Shown: positions 47,182 through 56,040, numbered from the stretch's first letter. The stretch is DNA of 64,000 nt from Pseudomonas migulae NBRC 103157 (GCF_002091715.1 NZ_BDAG01000008.1:62001-126000), one strand, 5' to 3'. Notes: generated from the sequence alone by a model not told the origin. Made by a program: numbers and translations.

Positions 47182-48069
47182 ATGCAATACGCTTTTCCCC
47201 TGCTGGCAATTTTCATTTGGGCCGGCAACACCGTGATCACCAAAATGTCGGCCGGAGCGATCTTCCCCGCCGAGATCGGTTTTTACCGCTGGCTGCTGGC
47301 CGGCTTGTTATTCACGCCCTTCATGCTCAAACCCGTCATCGCCCATTGGTCGAAGATCCGCCCGAACCTGGGGAAGATTTTCACCCTCGGTGTGCTCGGA
47401 ATGGCGGTTTATCAGAGCCTGGCGTATTTCGCGGCGTCGCTGACATCCGCCACCAACATGGGGATCATTCTGTCGCTGATGCCGTTGATGTCGCTGGCCA
47501 TGGCGATCGTCAGCCTCGGCCAGCGCCTGACGGCGGGAGCCCTGGCCGGTGCCGTGCTGTCGTTTGCAGGGGTGTTGGTGGTGGTGTCGTCCGGCAGCCT
47601 CGGGGCTTTGCTGGAACACGGGGTGAATCTGGGCGATGCGATGATGCTGATCGCCACGCTGGCCTACGCGATCTACAGCACGCTGCTGAAAAAGTGGCAG
47701 CTGCGTTTGCCGCCGCTGGTGTTGTTGTACCTGCAGGTGTGGGTGGCGGTGGTGGTGCTGTTTCCGCTGTTCGCCGTGTCGCCGAAAATAGGCCCGACGC
47801 TGCAGAACATTCCGCTGGTGCTGTACGCCTGCCTGCTCGCTTCCATGGTTGCGCCGCTGGCGTGGATGCAGGCCGTGGTGCGCCTGGGGCCGAGTCGGAC
47901 CACGCAGTTTTTCAATCTGCTGCCGTTGCTGACGGCGCTGATCGCAGCGTTGGTGCTGCATGAGCAGTTGGCGATGTATCACCTGGTGGGCGGGGTGTTG
48001 ACGTTGGGTGGGGTGATTCTTTCGGAGCGTTGGACCACGGTGTTGGGCCGCAAGGTTGGCGCCGCCTGA
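47182..48069 (+). CDS. EamA/DMT-family transporter
   Basis: A 295-residue protein with about ten helices and the two EamA repeats (near 5-135 and 150-285). IFIWAGNTVITKMSAG opens the first, and LGDAMMLIATLAYAIYSTLL opens the second. Members export amino acids or metabolites. The substrate is not predictable; the neighbouring AraC regulator probably controls it. Confidence 0.92.
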   Translation: MQYAFPLLAIFIWAGNTVITKMSAGAIFPAEIGFYRWLLAGLLFTPFMLKPVIAHWSKIRPNLGKIFTLGVLGMAVYQSLAYFAASLTSATNMGIILSLMPLMSLAMAIVSLGQRLTAGALAGAVLSFAGVLVVVSSGSLGALLEHGVNLGDAMMLIATLAYAIYSTLLKKWQLRLPPLVLLYLQVWVAVVVLFPLFAVSPKIGPTLQNIPLVLYACLLASMVAPLAWMQAVVRLGPSRTTQFFNLLPLLTALIAALVLHEQLAMYHLVGGVLTLGGVILSERWTTVLGRKVGAA

Positions 48070-48077
48070 ATAGACGC

Positions 48078-48168
48078 CATCGCCAGCAAGCCGGCTCCTA
48101 CAAGTCTGGTGTCGGGCGCAGGTAATGGTCACGACGCCCAGACCTGTAGGAGACGGCTTGCTGGCGAA
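48078..48168. repeat. REPIN, family II
   Basis: CATCGCCAGCAAGCCGGCTCCTACA faces TGTAGGAGACGGCTTGCTGGCGA, with one A for C change. It lies between the EamA gene and the lipase gene. Confidence 0.85.
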
Positions 48169-48190
48169 GAACGATAACGCGGACTGACGC

Positions 48191-49081
48191 CTAAACCCCT
48201 GCCGCTTTCAACCGCGCCGCATGCTCGACAAACAACCGAATCGGCTCGGCCCCCTTCCCCACCAACCCCAGCGACTGATTGACGATGTCGAAGTGATCCA
48301 ACGGATAATCATCGCCAATCACCGTCCCCAGATGCGAGCTGTAACGCCCGACCATCCCGTCGCAATGCCCGACTTCGCGCACGAAGGTTTTGGCAAACAA
48401 CCGACAACTGCGGTTGGTCCCGTCGAACAGATTGCGCCCGCGATCGGTCTTGCCCGGCTGCAAGGTGCCGGACCACGAGTAATAGCGCACGCCGTTGACC
48501 TCTTCCGGCCCGTGCCCACCCCAGGTTTGCGGCAAGCCCTGTGGATAACGCTGATTGAACAGCGTCACCCCGGCCGTCGTCAGCGATTCATGGGAGGCGT
48601 GAATATCCACCGGCAGCTTCGGCCCGCGATAGCCGGTTTCCAGCAGGCTCATCAACGCGCCGATGACCCAGAGAAAAAAGGCGAGCAGCCGTCCCTTAAC
48701 GCTGTCCGCCGGGTAATGCTTGTGCAGGTAATCCGCCAGTTCCGAGCCGTGATTGGGCCCCGCCACCGACGTGACGGACGCCACGAGATCCGGGCGTTTC
48801 GCGGCGGCGTAACGGGCGGTCAGCGAGCCCTGGCTATGGCCGATCAGGTTGACCTTCTCGGCACCGGTTTCCCGCAGGATCTCGTCGATCCGCGTCAGCA
48901 ATTGTTCGCCGCGCACCTCGGTCGAGTGCAGCGGCGAAACCTGCACCGCAATCACCGTCGCCCCCCCTTGGCGCAACGCCGCGACAATCCCGTACCAGTA
49001 CGGATACAGCACCAGACGGATAAACCCGAGCATTCCCGGGACCAGCACCAACGGATAACGCGTGGCAGAACCTTGCGACAT
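48191..49081 (-). CDS. Triacylglycerol lipase-like alpha/beta hydrolase
   Basis: A 296-residue hydrolase similar to family I.1 bacterial lipases. The oxyanion region is LVLVPGMLGF, the nucleophile S83 lies in GHSQG, and a C-terminal DHFDIVN supplies the histidine. No signal peptide is visible, unlike secreted LipA, so it may be cytoplasmic or released otherwise. No foldase gene is adjacent. It stands alone on the minus strand. Confidence 0.85.
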   Translation of the reverse strand: MSQGSATRYPLVLVPGMLGFIRLVLYPYWYGIVAALRQGGATVIAVQVSPLHSTEVRGEQLLTRIDEILRETGAEKVNLIGHSQGSLTARYAAAKRPDLVASVTSVAGPNHGSELADYLHKHYPADSVKGRLLAFFLWVIGALMSLLETGYRGPKLPVDIHASHESLTTAGVTLFNQRYPQGLPQTWGGHGPEEVNGVRYYSWSGTLQPGKTDRGRNLFDGTNRSCRLFAKTFVREVGHCDGMVGRYSSHLGTVIGDDYPLDHFDIVNQSLGLVGKGAEPIRLFVEHAARLKAAGV

Positions 49082-49189
49082 GGGCGGACATCCTTGTGAT
49101 CGGTGAGGTGACGCAAGGCTGAATGCAAGACATCAGCCAAGCATCGTCATCAAAAATGACAACTCGACGACCAGTCTATGACATCCGCT

Positions 49190-49495
49190 CTACTTCAGCC
49201 CCGCCACACCGGCCACGATCAGCCCGACCGACACCAGTTTGACCGCCGTCAGGCTTTCGCCGAGCAACGCAAACCCGAGAAACACTGTGCCCAACGAACC
49301 GATGGCGGTCCAGATCGGGTAGGCGATGCTCACCGGCAATTCGCGCATGGCCAGGGTCAGGAAGTAGATCCCGCCCACCGCCGCAACAACCGTGATCAGC
49401 GACGGCCAGAGCCGGGTGAAACCTGCGGCATACTTCATGCCCATGGCGAACGTGACTTCGAACCCGGCGGCGATCAGCAAAAACACCCAGGCCAT
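49190..49495 (-). CDS. Small multidrug resistance family exporter (SugE/Gdx type)
   Basis: A 101-residue four-helix protein with the essential membrane glutamate in AAGFEVTFAMGMK and the AYPIWTAIGSLGTVFLG stretch typical of the SugE/Gdx branch. Gdx proteins export guanidinium, and others export quaternary ammonium compounds. No guanidine riboswitch is seen upstream, since its ATG directly follows the azoreductase stop with no gap. Confidence 0.88.
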   Translation of the reverse strand: MAWVFLLIAAGFEVTFAMGMKYAAGFTRLWPSLITVVAAVGGIYFLTLAMRELPVSIAYPIWTAIGSLGTVFLGFALLGESLTAVKLVSVGLIVAGVAGLK

Positions 49496-50134
49496 CTAGA
49501 ACTCCCTGGCCAGCGTCAGCAAACGCTGTTCGGCCTCGGCGACGGAGATTTCAAAGGTGCGCTCGGCGGACTCTTCGCCTTCGGCGGCGACCACGGTGAC
49601 GTCGGTAATGCCGATGAAACCCAGTGCCGTGCGCAGCAACGTATCGGCATGGTTCAGGGCTTCGAGTTCCCCTCCAGGACCGAAGCCGAATCCGCCACGG
49701 CTGGTGACGATCAGCGCTTTCTTGCCCCGTACCAGCGGCTCGTATTGGGCGACGCCATTGTCCAGCGTGTGATTGAAAGTCAGGCCGAGCCGCACGATCT
49801 GATCGATCCACGCCTTGAGGCCGCTGGGCACGCTGAAGTTGTGCATGGGCGTGGAGATCACCAGCAAATCGTGGCCCAGCAATTCACCCACCAGTTGATC
49901 GCTGAACGCGAGATCGGCCTGCATCGACAGCGGCCGTGCATCGGGTTCGGGGTAGAACGCGGCAGCCACAAACGCCTCGTTGACCGGTGGAATCAGCGCC
50001 CGACCGACTTCGCGTCGGGTCAGTTGCGATTGCGGATGGCGCGCCTGCCAGGCGCTGAGAAACACTTCGGCCAAGCGACGGGAGTGGGAACGTTCGCCCC
50101 GTGGGCTGGCGTGAATGGCAAGAACTCTGTTCAT
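49496..50134 (-). CDS. FMN-dependent NADH-azoreductase
   Basis: A 212-residue flavodoxin-like reductase. [20 protein letters not shown] forms the FMN phosphate loop, and [16 protein letters not shown] is the classical AzoR motif. It reduces quinones or azo compounds. It is immediately followed by the SMR gene and is divergent from a LysR regulator, which probably controls the pair. Confidence 0.93.
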   Translation of the reverse strand: MNRVLAIHASPRGERSHSRRLAEVFLSAWQARHPQSQLTRREVGRALIPPVNEAFVAAAFYPEPDARPLSMQADLAFSDQLVGELLGHDLLVISTPMHNFSVPSGLKAWIDQIVRLGLTFNHTLDNGVAQYEPLVRGKKALIVTSRGGFGFGPGGELEALNHADTLLRTALGFIGITDVTVVAAEGEESAERTFEISVAEAEQRLLTLAREF

Positions 50135-50223
50135 CTGAATCTCCTGAGGACTAAACTCAAACGGTGTGTGGCGTGCAGGTTGAGCTCGCCACCGTCTCGC
50201 CTCAAATGAGTAAAAATCAGTCT

Positions 50224-50242
50224 GGATGAGTTAATTTCATCC
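50224..50242. promoter_or_regulatory. Dyad at the azoR-LysR junction
   Basis: GGATGA and TCATCC form a perfect inverted repeat with a seven-base AT-rich spacer, ending just before an alternative ATG of the LysR gene. It suits autoregulation and control of the divergent azoreductase gene. Confidence 0.5.
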
Positions 50243-50254
50243 ATGGAGTCTTCA

Positions 50255-51199
50255 ATGTTCGCCTCGCTGCCGCTGACCGCCCTGCGCGCCTTTGAATCGG
50301 CCTCGCGCCTGTTGAGCTTCAAGGCCGCCGCCGAAGAACTGTCCGTCACGCCAACGGCGGTTTCCCATCAGATTCGTTCGCTGGAGAGCTGGCTCGGTGT
50401 GCCGCTGTTTCAGCGCCTGCCACGGCAGGTTCGCCTGACCGAGTGCGGTGAGCGTCTGTTCCACAGCCTGCACGGTGCTTTTCTGGAAGTGGCCCAGAGC
50501 GTCGACACCTTGCGCCCGCAACGCAGCGGCACGAGCCTGACGATCTCCACCACCGCCGCGTTTGCCGCGCTGTGGCTGGTGCCACGACTCGGGCGCTTTT
50601 ACGCCCGGCATCCGAACATCAGCCTGCGCCTGGACACCCATTGCGAAGTGATCGATTTGCATCAGGACGCCAGCGTCGATCTGGTGGTGCGCTACAGCCT
50701 CGATGACTACCCAAACCTTTATGGCCAGTGCCTGTTCGATGAATCGTTCGGCGTTTATGGCTCACCCGAACAGGTTGCGCTCGCGGCCAAGCGCACGCCG
50801 ACGCTGATCAGCGTGCGCTGGCATAACTCGAAGCTCTACGCCCATGGCTGGGAAGCGTGGTGCGCGCAGTCCGGCGAAACCTGGCTGGCGGGGCAACCGG
50901 CCGTCCGGGAATACGATGAAGAACATTACGCCCTGCAAGCCGCCATCGCCGGGCAAGGCCTGGTGCTGGCGAGCAACATTCTGGTGTCGGAAAGTGTGGC
51001 CAGCGGTTTGCTGGTGGCTTACCGGAGTGACATTCAGGTGGAAGGCGCCGGCTATAGCGCGCTTTGCGTTCCGGGGCGCGAGCGCCATCCGCCGGTCCGA
51101 GCCTTTTTTTCGTGGTTGCAAGAAGAAGCACGATTGTCTGGCCTATTGCCAAGATCGCAGGCTGCGCCAGCTCCTACAGGAGAACGCCTCCCCCTGTAG
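50255..51199 (+). CDS. LysR-family transcriptional regulator
   Basis: A 314-residue GcvA-like regulator. The N-terminal helix-turn-helix is FKAAAEELSVTPTAVSHQI, and the effector domain follows from about residue 90. GGAG at 50245-50248 is correctly spaced for ATG 50255; ATG 50243 is also in frame. The last residues (PRSQAAPAPTGERLPL) are encoded inside a family III repeat, so the normal stop seems to have been replaced. It is divergent from the azoreductase-SMR pair. Confidence 0.92.
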   Translation: MFASLPLTALRAFESASRLLSFKAAAEELSVTPTAVSHQIRSLESWLGVPLFQRLPRQVRLTECGERLFHSLHGAFLEVAQSVDTLRPQRSGTSLTISTTAAFAALWLVPRLGRFYARHPNISLRLDTHCEVIDLHQDASVDLVVRYSLDDYPNLYGQCLFDESFGVYGSPEQVALAAKRTPTLISVRWHNSKLYAHGWEAWCAQSGETWLAGQPAVREYDEEHYALQAAIAGQGLVLASNILVSESVASGLLVAYRSDIQVEGAGYSALCVPGRERHPPVRAFFSWLQEEARLSGLLPRSQAAPAPTGERLPL

Positions 51200-51225
51200 G
51201 AGCTGGCGTAGCCTGCGATCTTTTT
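51152..51225. repeat. REP-like inverted repeat, family III
   Basis: AGATCGCAGGCTGCGCCAGCTCCTACAG faces CTGTAGGAGCTGGCGTAGCCTGCGATCT, followed by TTTTT. It overlaps the end of the LysR gene and supplies its stop codon; the strong stem and T-run could also act as a terminator. Confidence 0.88.
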
Positions 51226-51335
51226 CGATGGAAAATTACATCAAACTTTTCGCGAAATTCATCACTCACACCTAAGGAGTGATCACTTCCCCAGAAAGTG
51301 ACGCAATCCCCGGATTAGCCTCCAAGGAGAACGAG

Positions 51336-51866
51336 ATGAGTGACATGCATTTGTCTGATGTAACGACCCTTCGCGCACGTGCCCGCCAGAACGTCGAGAA
51401 TGGCGCAGTGACCGAAAGCTACAGCGCCGACCTCGACGAAGTGCTGCGTCTGCTCAACGAATCGCTGGCCACCGAACTGGTCTGCGTGTTGCGCTACAAG
51501 CGTCACTATTTCATGGCCAACGGCCTGAAAGCCCACGTCGCCGCCGAGGAGTTCCTTGAGCACGCGAACCAGGAAGCCGCGCACGCCGACCGATTGGCCG
51601 AGCGCATCGTGCAACTGGGCGGCGAGCCTGAATTCAATCCAGACCTTTTGTCGAAAAACTCCCACGCGCAGTACGTGGCCGGCAACTCACTTAAAGAGAT
51701 GGTCTACGAAGACCTGGTCGCCGAGCGCATTGCCATCGACAGCTATCGCGAGATCATTCAGTACATCGGCGAGAAAGACCCGACCACCCGGCGCATCTTC
51801 GAAGACATCCTGGCTCAGGAAGAAGAGCATGCGGATGATATGGCGGACATTCTGAAGGATCTGTAG
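51336..51866 (+). CDS. Bacterioferritin-like ferritin-family protein
   Basis: A 176-residue four-helix protein. Iron-site style motifs are visible: ESLATELVCVLRYKRHYF (Glu), FLEHANQEAAHADRLAERI (ExxH) and DILAQEEEHADD (ExxH). It resembles P. aeruginosa PA4880, a DNA-protection/ferritin-like protein. The AAGGAGAACGAG upstream identifies ATG 51336; the frame is open from 51279 without a site. Confidence 0.9.
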   Translation: MSDMHLSDVTTLRARARQNVENGAVTESYSADLDEVLRLLNESLATELVCVLRYKRHYFMANGLKAHVAAEEFLEHANQEAAHADRLAERIVQLGGEPEFNPDLLSKNSHAQYVAGNSLKEMVYEDLVAERIAIDSYREIIQYIGEKDPTTRRIFEDILAQEEEHADDMADILKDL

Positions 51867-51881
51867 CGCCTGACACATCGT

Positions 51882-51966
51882 CATCGCGAGCAAGCCCGCT
51901 CCCACATTCGACCGAGTTCCTCCAGAGGGAATACGGCCGAATGTGGGAGCGGGCTTGCTCGCGATG
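51882..51966. repeat. REPIN, family I
   Basis: ATCGCGAGCAAGCCCGCTCCCACATTCG faces CGAATGTGGGAGCGGGCTTGCTCGCGAT. The arms extend beyond the core and are perfect, suggesting a recent copy. It lies between convergent genes. Confidence 0.9.
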
Positions 51967-51989
51967 GCGTCTTGGTAGACACCGAAGAT

Positions 51990-54065
51990 TTATTTGGTGG
52001 GCTTAACGGTCACCGGCGCCTTGCCCGCCTTCATCTGCTGCAACAACGGCGCACACTGATTCGGCTCGCCACCACTCGGCGCCACCAGCGCCAGCAATCC
52101 CGCCGCCGGCGCCGCGATCACACCCAACGCCACCATCCCCGCACCGCGCAATATCAACGGCACCGCCTTGACGCCGGCATCCGGCTTGATGAACTTGCCC
52201 CGCACATACAGTGGCGAACGCAGCGAAATCACACGCCAGCCCTTGGATTCCGGGGTAATCGTAAGGTCCAGTTGCTCAGTCGCCATGTTCGCCGTGCCAT
52301 CGATATAGATGATCGCGTTCTCCGTATCGAAGACGAACAGCCGCGTGGTGGCCAGGCCGGTCTTGATGTCGAAGTCGGCTGCCGCGCAATTGATCTTCAC
52401 TTCCTTGTCACCAAAGATCTTGCCGACCACATAGTTGCCGACATTGAGTCCGGCCAGCTCCATCAACTCACGGCTGATTGCGCCATCGTTGATCAGCATC
52501 TTCAGGTGGCCATTGGCAGTGCCCAGCAGTTTCGCTACCGAGTTGCCACGACCGCTGATGTCGGCGTCGCCATTGAGTTCGCCGAAACTGGTTTTCATCG
52601 GTTCAAAGGTCGGGAACAACTCCTTGAGCTTGAACCCGCGCGCGGTGAGTTTCGCACTGCCTTCCAACGGTTCGGTGCGACCGTTCAAGCGAATCTGCGC
52701 ATCCAGCTTACCGCCGGCCACACCGAATCGCAGGGGCTCGAGGCTGAGCACGCCGTCGGTCAATACCAAGTGGGTATAAAGGTCGTTGAACGGCAGTTTT
52801 GCACTGTGGACGATGCGTTTGCCGGTGAATTCGACATCGGCGTCCATGTCACGCCAGCGCTCGGTCTTGAACTCTTCGACCGGCAGCGCCTTGTCCGCCG
52901 GCTGCTTGCTTTCGCCGCCACGGGCCTTTTGTTTGGCGTTGGAGTCAGCGCCGATCAAGGGCGCAAGGTCGGCAAACAACAGCTGATTGGAGAGCAGTGA
53001 ACCGCTGAGTTTCGGCCGTGGCTCGCTGGCGACATAGGCCAGGCTGCCATGAATGTCGCTCTCGCCGATCTTGCCGTTGAACTCTTCATAACGGAACACC
53101 GCCCCGCCCGCCTCGTGCAGTTTGGCGATCAAGTGGCCGTCGGTGGCGTAGGGCGGTGTATCCGGCAGGGTCACGCCGGTCAGCGGATAGAGGTTGCCCA
53201 GGCTGCTGCCGGCCAGTTTCAGGCGCAGGTCCAACGCGCCAAGGTTGAGTGGATCGGTCAGCGTGCCCGCGAGTTCGACACTGGTATCGGCGATTTTTAC
53301 CTGAGCCTGGAGCGGGAACGGTCGGGCCGAATCCTGCAGGGCCAGCAAACCGCCGACCTTGCCGTCACCCGCGAGTTTCTGCCCGTGGTATTGGCCTTTG
53401 ACCTTCAACGCAAACGCGTAGTCCTGAGGTGCAGCGCCTTTCTCTTGTGCGGTTTTCGCCACTTTTTCGCCGACGATTTCGCTGAACGGAATCGGTTTGC
53501 CCAACGGGTCGATGATCAGGTCGAGCTGCGTTTTCAGGCTCTGGTCGTCAAGGGTGACGTGGCCCTTGTCGAAGCCAATGGCGCCGATGTCGAGCACCCA
53601 GCTGGAAGGCTCGGCGTTCGGGTCTTTGGGGTCGAACTTGAACGTCCAGTTTGCACGGCCATCGGCCAGACGCTGGAGGTCTGCGTTCGGTTCGGTCAAG
53701 TCAATGCGCGGGATCGTTACCCGTTGAGCCAGCAAGGCCAGCGGCGACAGGCGCAGCTCGACGCGTTTGAGCGTGACCATCTGCGGCTGCTTCGACCAGT
53801 CCGGGTTGCCCAGGCTCAGGTCCTGCGCCACCACATGCGGCCACGGCACCCACGCCCGCCAGCCGCCCTCGTCGAGCTCGCGCCGCCAGACCACCGTGAG
53901 GTTGCCATTGATGGCGAACGGTCGATGCAGTTCTTCGGAAACTTTGTTGTTGATGGTCGGTTTGATCCGGTTCCAATCGAAGAACGCGATGATCAGAACC
54001 AGTATCGCCAGCAGAACAACGAGGCTGGCAAAGGTCCAGGCAAAAATCTTGGGGGTGCGCGTCAT
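51990..54065 (-). CDS. AsmA family protein
   Basis: A 691-residue protein with one N-terminal membrane helix (FAWTFASLVVLLAILVLII) and a long periplasmic part. The C-terminal AsmA repeat region is visible around 470-640 (GSAKLTARGFKLKELFPTF, VVGKIFGDKEVKINC). AsmA-type proteins bridge the envelope and are linked to phospholipid transport and outer-membrane homeostasis. It stands alone and is convergent with the ferritin-like gene. Confidence 0.9.
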   Translation of the reverse strand: MTRTPKIFAWTFASLVVLLAILVLIIAFFDWNRIKPTINNKVSEELHRPFAINGNLTVVWRRELDEGGWRAWVPWPHVVAQDLSLGNPDWSKQPQMVTLKRVELRLSPLALLAQRVTIPRIDLTEPNADLQRLADGRANWTFKFDPKDPNAEPSSWVLDIGAIGFDKGHVTLDDQSLKTQLDLIIDPLGKPIPFSEIVGEKVAKTAQEKGAAPQDYAFALKVKGQYHGQKLAGDGKVGGLLALQDSARPFPLQAQVKIADTSVELAGTLTDPLNLGALDLRLKLAGSSLGNLYPLTGVTLPDTPPYATDGHLIAKLHEAGGAVFRYEEFNGKIGESDIHGSLAYVASEPRPKLSGSLLSNQLLFADLAPLIGADSNAKQKARGGESKQPADKALPVEEFKTERWRDMDADVEFTGKRIVHSAKLPFNDLYTHLVLTDGVLSLEPLRFGVAGGKLDAQIRLNGRTEPLEGSAKLTARGFKLKELFPTFEPMKTSFGELNGDADISGRGNSVAKLLGTANGHLKMLINDGAISRELMELAGLNVGNYVVGKIFGDKEVKINCAAADFDIKTGLATTRLFVFDTENAIIYIDGTANMATEQLDLTITPESKGWRVISLRSPLYVRGKFIKPDAGVKAVPLILRGAGMVALGVIAAPAAGLLALVAPSGGEPNQCAPLLQQMKAGKAPVTVKPTK

Positions 54066-54452
54066 TGCACAGGGCTCCTGAATACGACTGAGCGCCCTGA
54101 CTGCGACGCACGTGTGAAACGTTAGGCCCGAACCGGCCTGCCATGAAGCTAGGACTGGGAAACGGCGCGCAGGTTTAACCGAAAAATGCGCTTAACGCTC
54201 AAATAATCGGTCGGGGACACCCTGCTCTCGCAATCCGGCGTTACCGCCCCGCACTTTTGCGTGGCGCAAGTGAGTCGAAAATACCCACTTCTGTGCAAAA
54301 ACAACCGCCGGAAAGGCCCGTTCTAGAGCCTTCGCACGGAACAATCAATTCCGTTGATTATTACCATTGCGTTTATGAACTTTTATATCGACTTATCGAG
54401 AGTAGCATTGCCCTCGTACCCACTTTATTGCCTTCCTACGGAGCACCCGATC
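54066..54452. other. Divergent intergenic region, AsmA to repeat-protein gene
   Basis: A 387-base stretch with no gene seen. It should hold the promoters of asmA and of the repeat-protein gene. The right half (54340-54420) is AT-rich and would suit a promoter, but no -35/-10 pair can be chosen confidently. No REPIN is present. Confidence 0.4.
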
Positions 54453-54965
54453 ATGAAACGCCAATTACTGCTTAGCCTTTCCCTCTCACTGCTGGCCAGC
54501 ACCGCTTTCGCTCTGCCAGCTGCAGATCAGGCAACCCCACAAGTCAAATCGAGCCACTCGGTGTTCAGCCAGACTGTTGCCGAAGGTGGTAACGATCGCC
54601 TGAAAGAAAAAGGCCTGATCACTCAAGATGGCTCGGACCGCACCCCACAAGGTCAAACTCTGGCAGCTGACGGCTCCGATCGCACTCCACAAGGCCAAAC
54701 CCTGGCTGCTGACGGTTCCGATCGCACTCCACAAGGTCAAACCCTGGCTGCTGACGGCTCCGATCGCACTCCACAAGGTCAAACCCTGGCTGCTGACGGT
54801 TCCGATCGCACTCCACAAGGTCAAACCCTCGCTGCTGACGGCTCCGATCGCACTCCACAAGGTCAAACCCTGGCTGCTGACGGCTCCGATCGCACTCCAC
54901 AAGGTCAAACCCTCGCTGAAGGTGGTGGTGACCGCGTGATCGAACGCAACAGCGCTTTGAGCTAA
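54453..54965 (+). CDS. Exported protein with seven 14-residue tandem repeats
   Basis: A 170-residue protein with a clear signal peptide (MKRQLLLSLSLSLLASTAFA). After a short mature N-terminus (VAEGGNDRLKEKGLITQ) come seven copies of DGSDRTPQGQTLAA (54627-54920) and a final AEGGGDRVIERNSALS. The repeat unit is 42 bases with mostly silent third-position changes, so the protein sequence is under selection or the repeats are young. I do not recognise a function; the Asp/Gln/Thr-rich repeat suggests a periplasmic or surface filament-like part. GGAG precedes the ATG and a terminator follows. Confidence 0.85.
   Translation: MKRQLLLSLSLSLLASTAFALPAADQATPQVKSSHSVFSQTVAEGGNDRLKEKGLITQDGSDRTPQGQTLAADGSDRTPQGQTLAADGSDRTPQGQTLAADGSDRTPQGQTLAADGSDRTPQGQTLAADGSDRTPQGQTLAADGSDRTPQGQTLAEGGGDRVIERNSALS
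54627..54920 (+). repeat. Seven tandem 42-base repeats
   Basis: Units start at 54627, 54669, 54711, 54753, 54795, 54837 and 54879. The first is most diverged; copies 2-7 differ at a few silent positions such as GACGGC/GACGGT and CTGGCT/CTCGCT. Copy number may vary between strains through slippage or recombination. Confidence 0.95.
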
Positions 54966-54984
54966 GCCCATGGCGGCCCTGAAA

Positions 54985-55013
54985 AAAAGCCCAATCCCCG
55001 GATTGGGCTTTTG
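54985..55013 (+). terminator. Rho-independent terminator of the repeat-protein gene
   Basis: AAGCCCAAT and ATTGGGCTT form the stem around CCCCGG, with an A-run before it and TTTT after it, 20 bases past the stop codon. Confidence 0.85.
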
Positions 55014-55134
55014 ATTTTATAGAACCCCCCTTCCCCGCCTGCCCGCTTTTAGTTGCCCCCCGATAGTCGTTCGACGCCAGCAAAGCCGATTTGCTAGAGT
55101 GCGCCGCTGTCCTGTCCAGAAAAACACCCTTGCG

Positions 55135-55767
55135 ATGCTGCCCCGCGCCGAACAGAAACAACAAACCCGTAACGCCCTGATGGACGCTGCCCGCCATTTG
55201 ATGGAATGCGGCCGAGGATTCGGCAGCCTGAGCCTGCGCGAAGTGGCGAAAACCGCCGGCATCGTCCCCACCGGTTTTTACCGGCATTTTGCCGATATGG
55301 ATGAACTGGGCCTGGTGCTGGTGAGCGAAGTCGGTCAGACCTTCCGCGAAACCATCCGCCTGGTGCGCCACAACGAATTCGTGATGGGCGGCATCATCGA
55401 TGCCTCCGTGCGGATCTTTCTCGACGTGGTGGCGGCCAATCGTTCGCAATTCCTGTTTCTCGCCCGCGAGCAGTACGGCGGTTCGCTGCCGGTGCGTCTG
55501 GCCATTGGACGGTTGCGCGAAGACATCAGCTCGGACCTGGCGGCCGACTTGTCGCTGATGCCCAAGCTGCAACATCTCGACATCGCCGGCCTGAGCGTCA
55601 TGGCAGACCTGATTGTTAAAAGTGTGTTCGCGACCTTGCCGGACATTATTGATCCGCCGGCAGAAGCATTGCCCGAGCATTTGACGCCACAGGCGAAGAT
55701 TACCCAACAGTTGCGGTTTATCTTTATCGGTCTGAAACACTGGCAAGGCCTCGGTAGCACCGAATAA
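55135..55767 (+). CDS. desT: DesT-like TetR-family regulator
   Basis: A 210-residue TetR regulator beginning MLPRAEQKQQTRNALMDAA. The helix-turn-helix is SLSLREVAKTAGIVPTGFYRHF. Sequence and place next to ureE match P. aeruginosa DesT, which senses saturated versus unsaturated acyl-CoA and represses the desaturase genes desCB. Here desCB are absent from the adjacent DNA; the left neighbour is the tandem-repeat protein. ATG 55135 is chosen by the family N-terminus; an upstream ATG at 55099 is less likely. Confidence 0.85.
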   Translation: MLPRAEQKQQTRNALMDAARHLMECGRGFGSLSLREVAKTAGIVPTGFYRHFADMDELGLVLVSEVGQTFRETIRLVRHNEFVMGGIIDASVRIFLDVVAANRSQFLFLAREQYGGSLPVRLAIGRLREDISSDLAADLSLMPKLQHLDIAGLSVMADLIVKSVFATLPDIIDPPAEALPEHLTPQAKITQQLRFIFIGLKHWQGLGSTE

Positions 55768-55773
55768 CGCCTG

Positions 55774-55850
55774 AAAAGATCGCAGCCTGCGGCAGCTCTT
55801 ACACGGATCGCAATTCTCTGTAGGAGCTGCCGCAGGCTGCGATCTTTTTT
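55774..55850. repeat. REP-like inverted repeat, family III
   Basis: AAGATCGCAGCCTGCGGCAGCTC faces GAGCTGCCGCAGGCTGCGATCTTTTTT. It follows the desT stop by six bases and its T-run suggests use as a terminator. Confidence 0.9.
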
Positions 55851-55875
55851 GTGCGCGGCAAATACACCTATCTCC

Positions 55876-55965
55876 TGTAGGAGCCGGCTTGCTGGCGATA
55901 GCGGCGGGCCAGGCAACATTTGGGTCGACTGAGAGGGCGCTATCGCCAGCAAGCCGGCTCCTGCA
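55876..55965. repeat. REPIN, family II
   Basis: TGTAGGAGCCGGCTTGCTGGCGATAGCG faces CGCTATCGCCAGCAAGCCGGCTCCTGCA. It sits right after the family III repeat and just upstream of the ureE control region. Confidence 0.9.
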
Positions 55966-56001
55966 AAGTTGTGCAACTCGCGACTAATCTGGAGCACACC
56001 T

Positions 56002-56040
56002 CGCGCCATCATTTGGTGCGCCCCACAATGCCGCGCACCA
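56002..56040. promoter_or_regulatory. Candidate NtrC-type site upstream of ureE
   Basis: A 19-base dyad, CGCGCC-N7-GGTGCG (56002-56020), is followed by a half-site CGCACCA (56034-56040). The layout repeats the one upstream of urtA, with the half-site 66 bases before the sigma-54 -24 element. Confidence 0.5.

Noticed and set aside
49493..49500. Guanidine riboswitch for the SMR gene
   Set aside because: The gene directly follows the azoreductase stop with no leader, so there is no room for a riboswitch.
54486..54971. Open frames on the other strand and in another frame across the tandem repeats
   Set aside because: The 42-base unit has no stops in several frames, so every frame stays open. 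Only the plus frame has a signal peptide, ribosome site and terminator.
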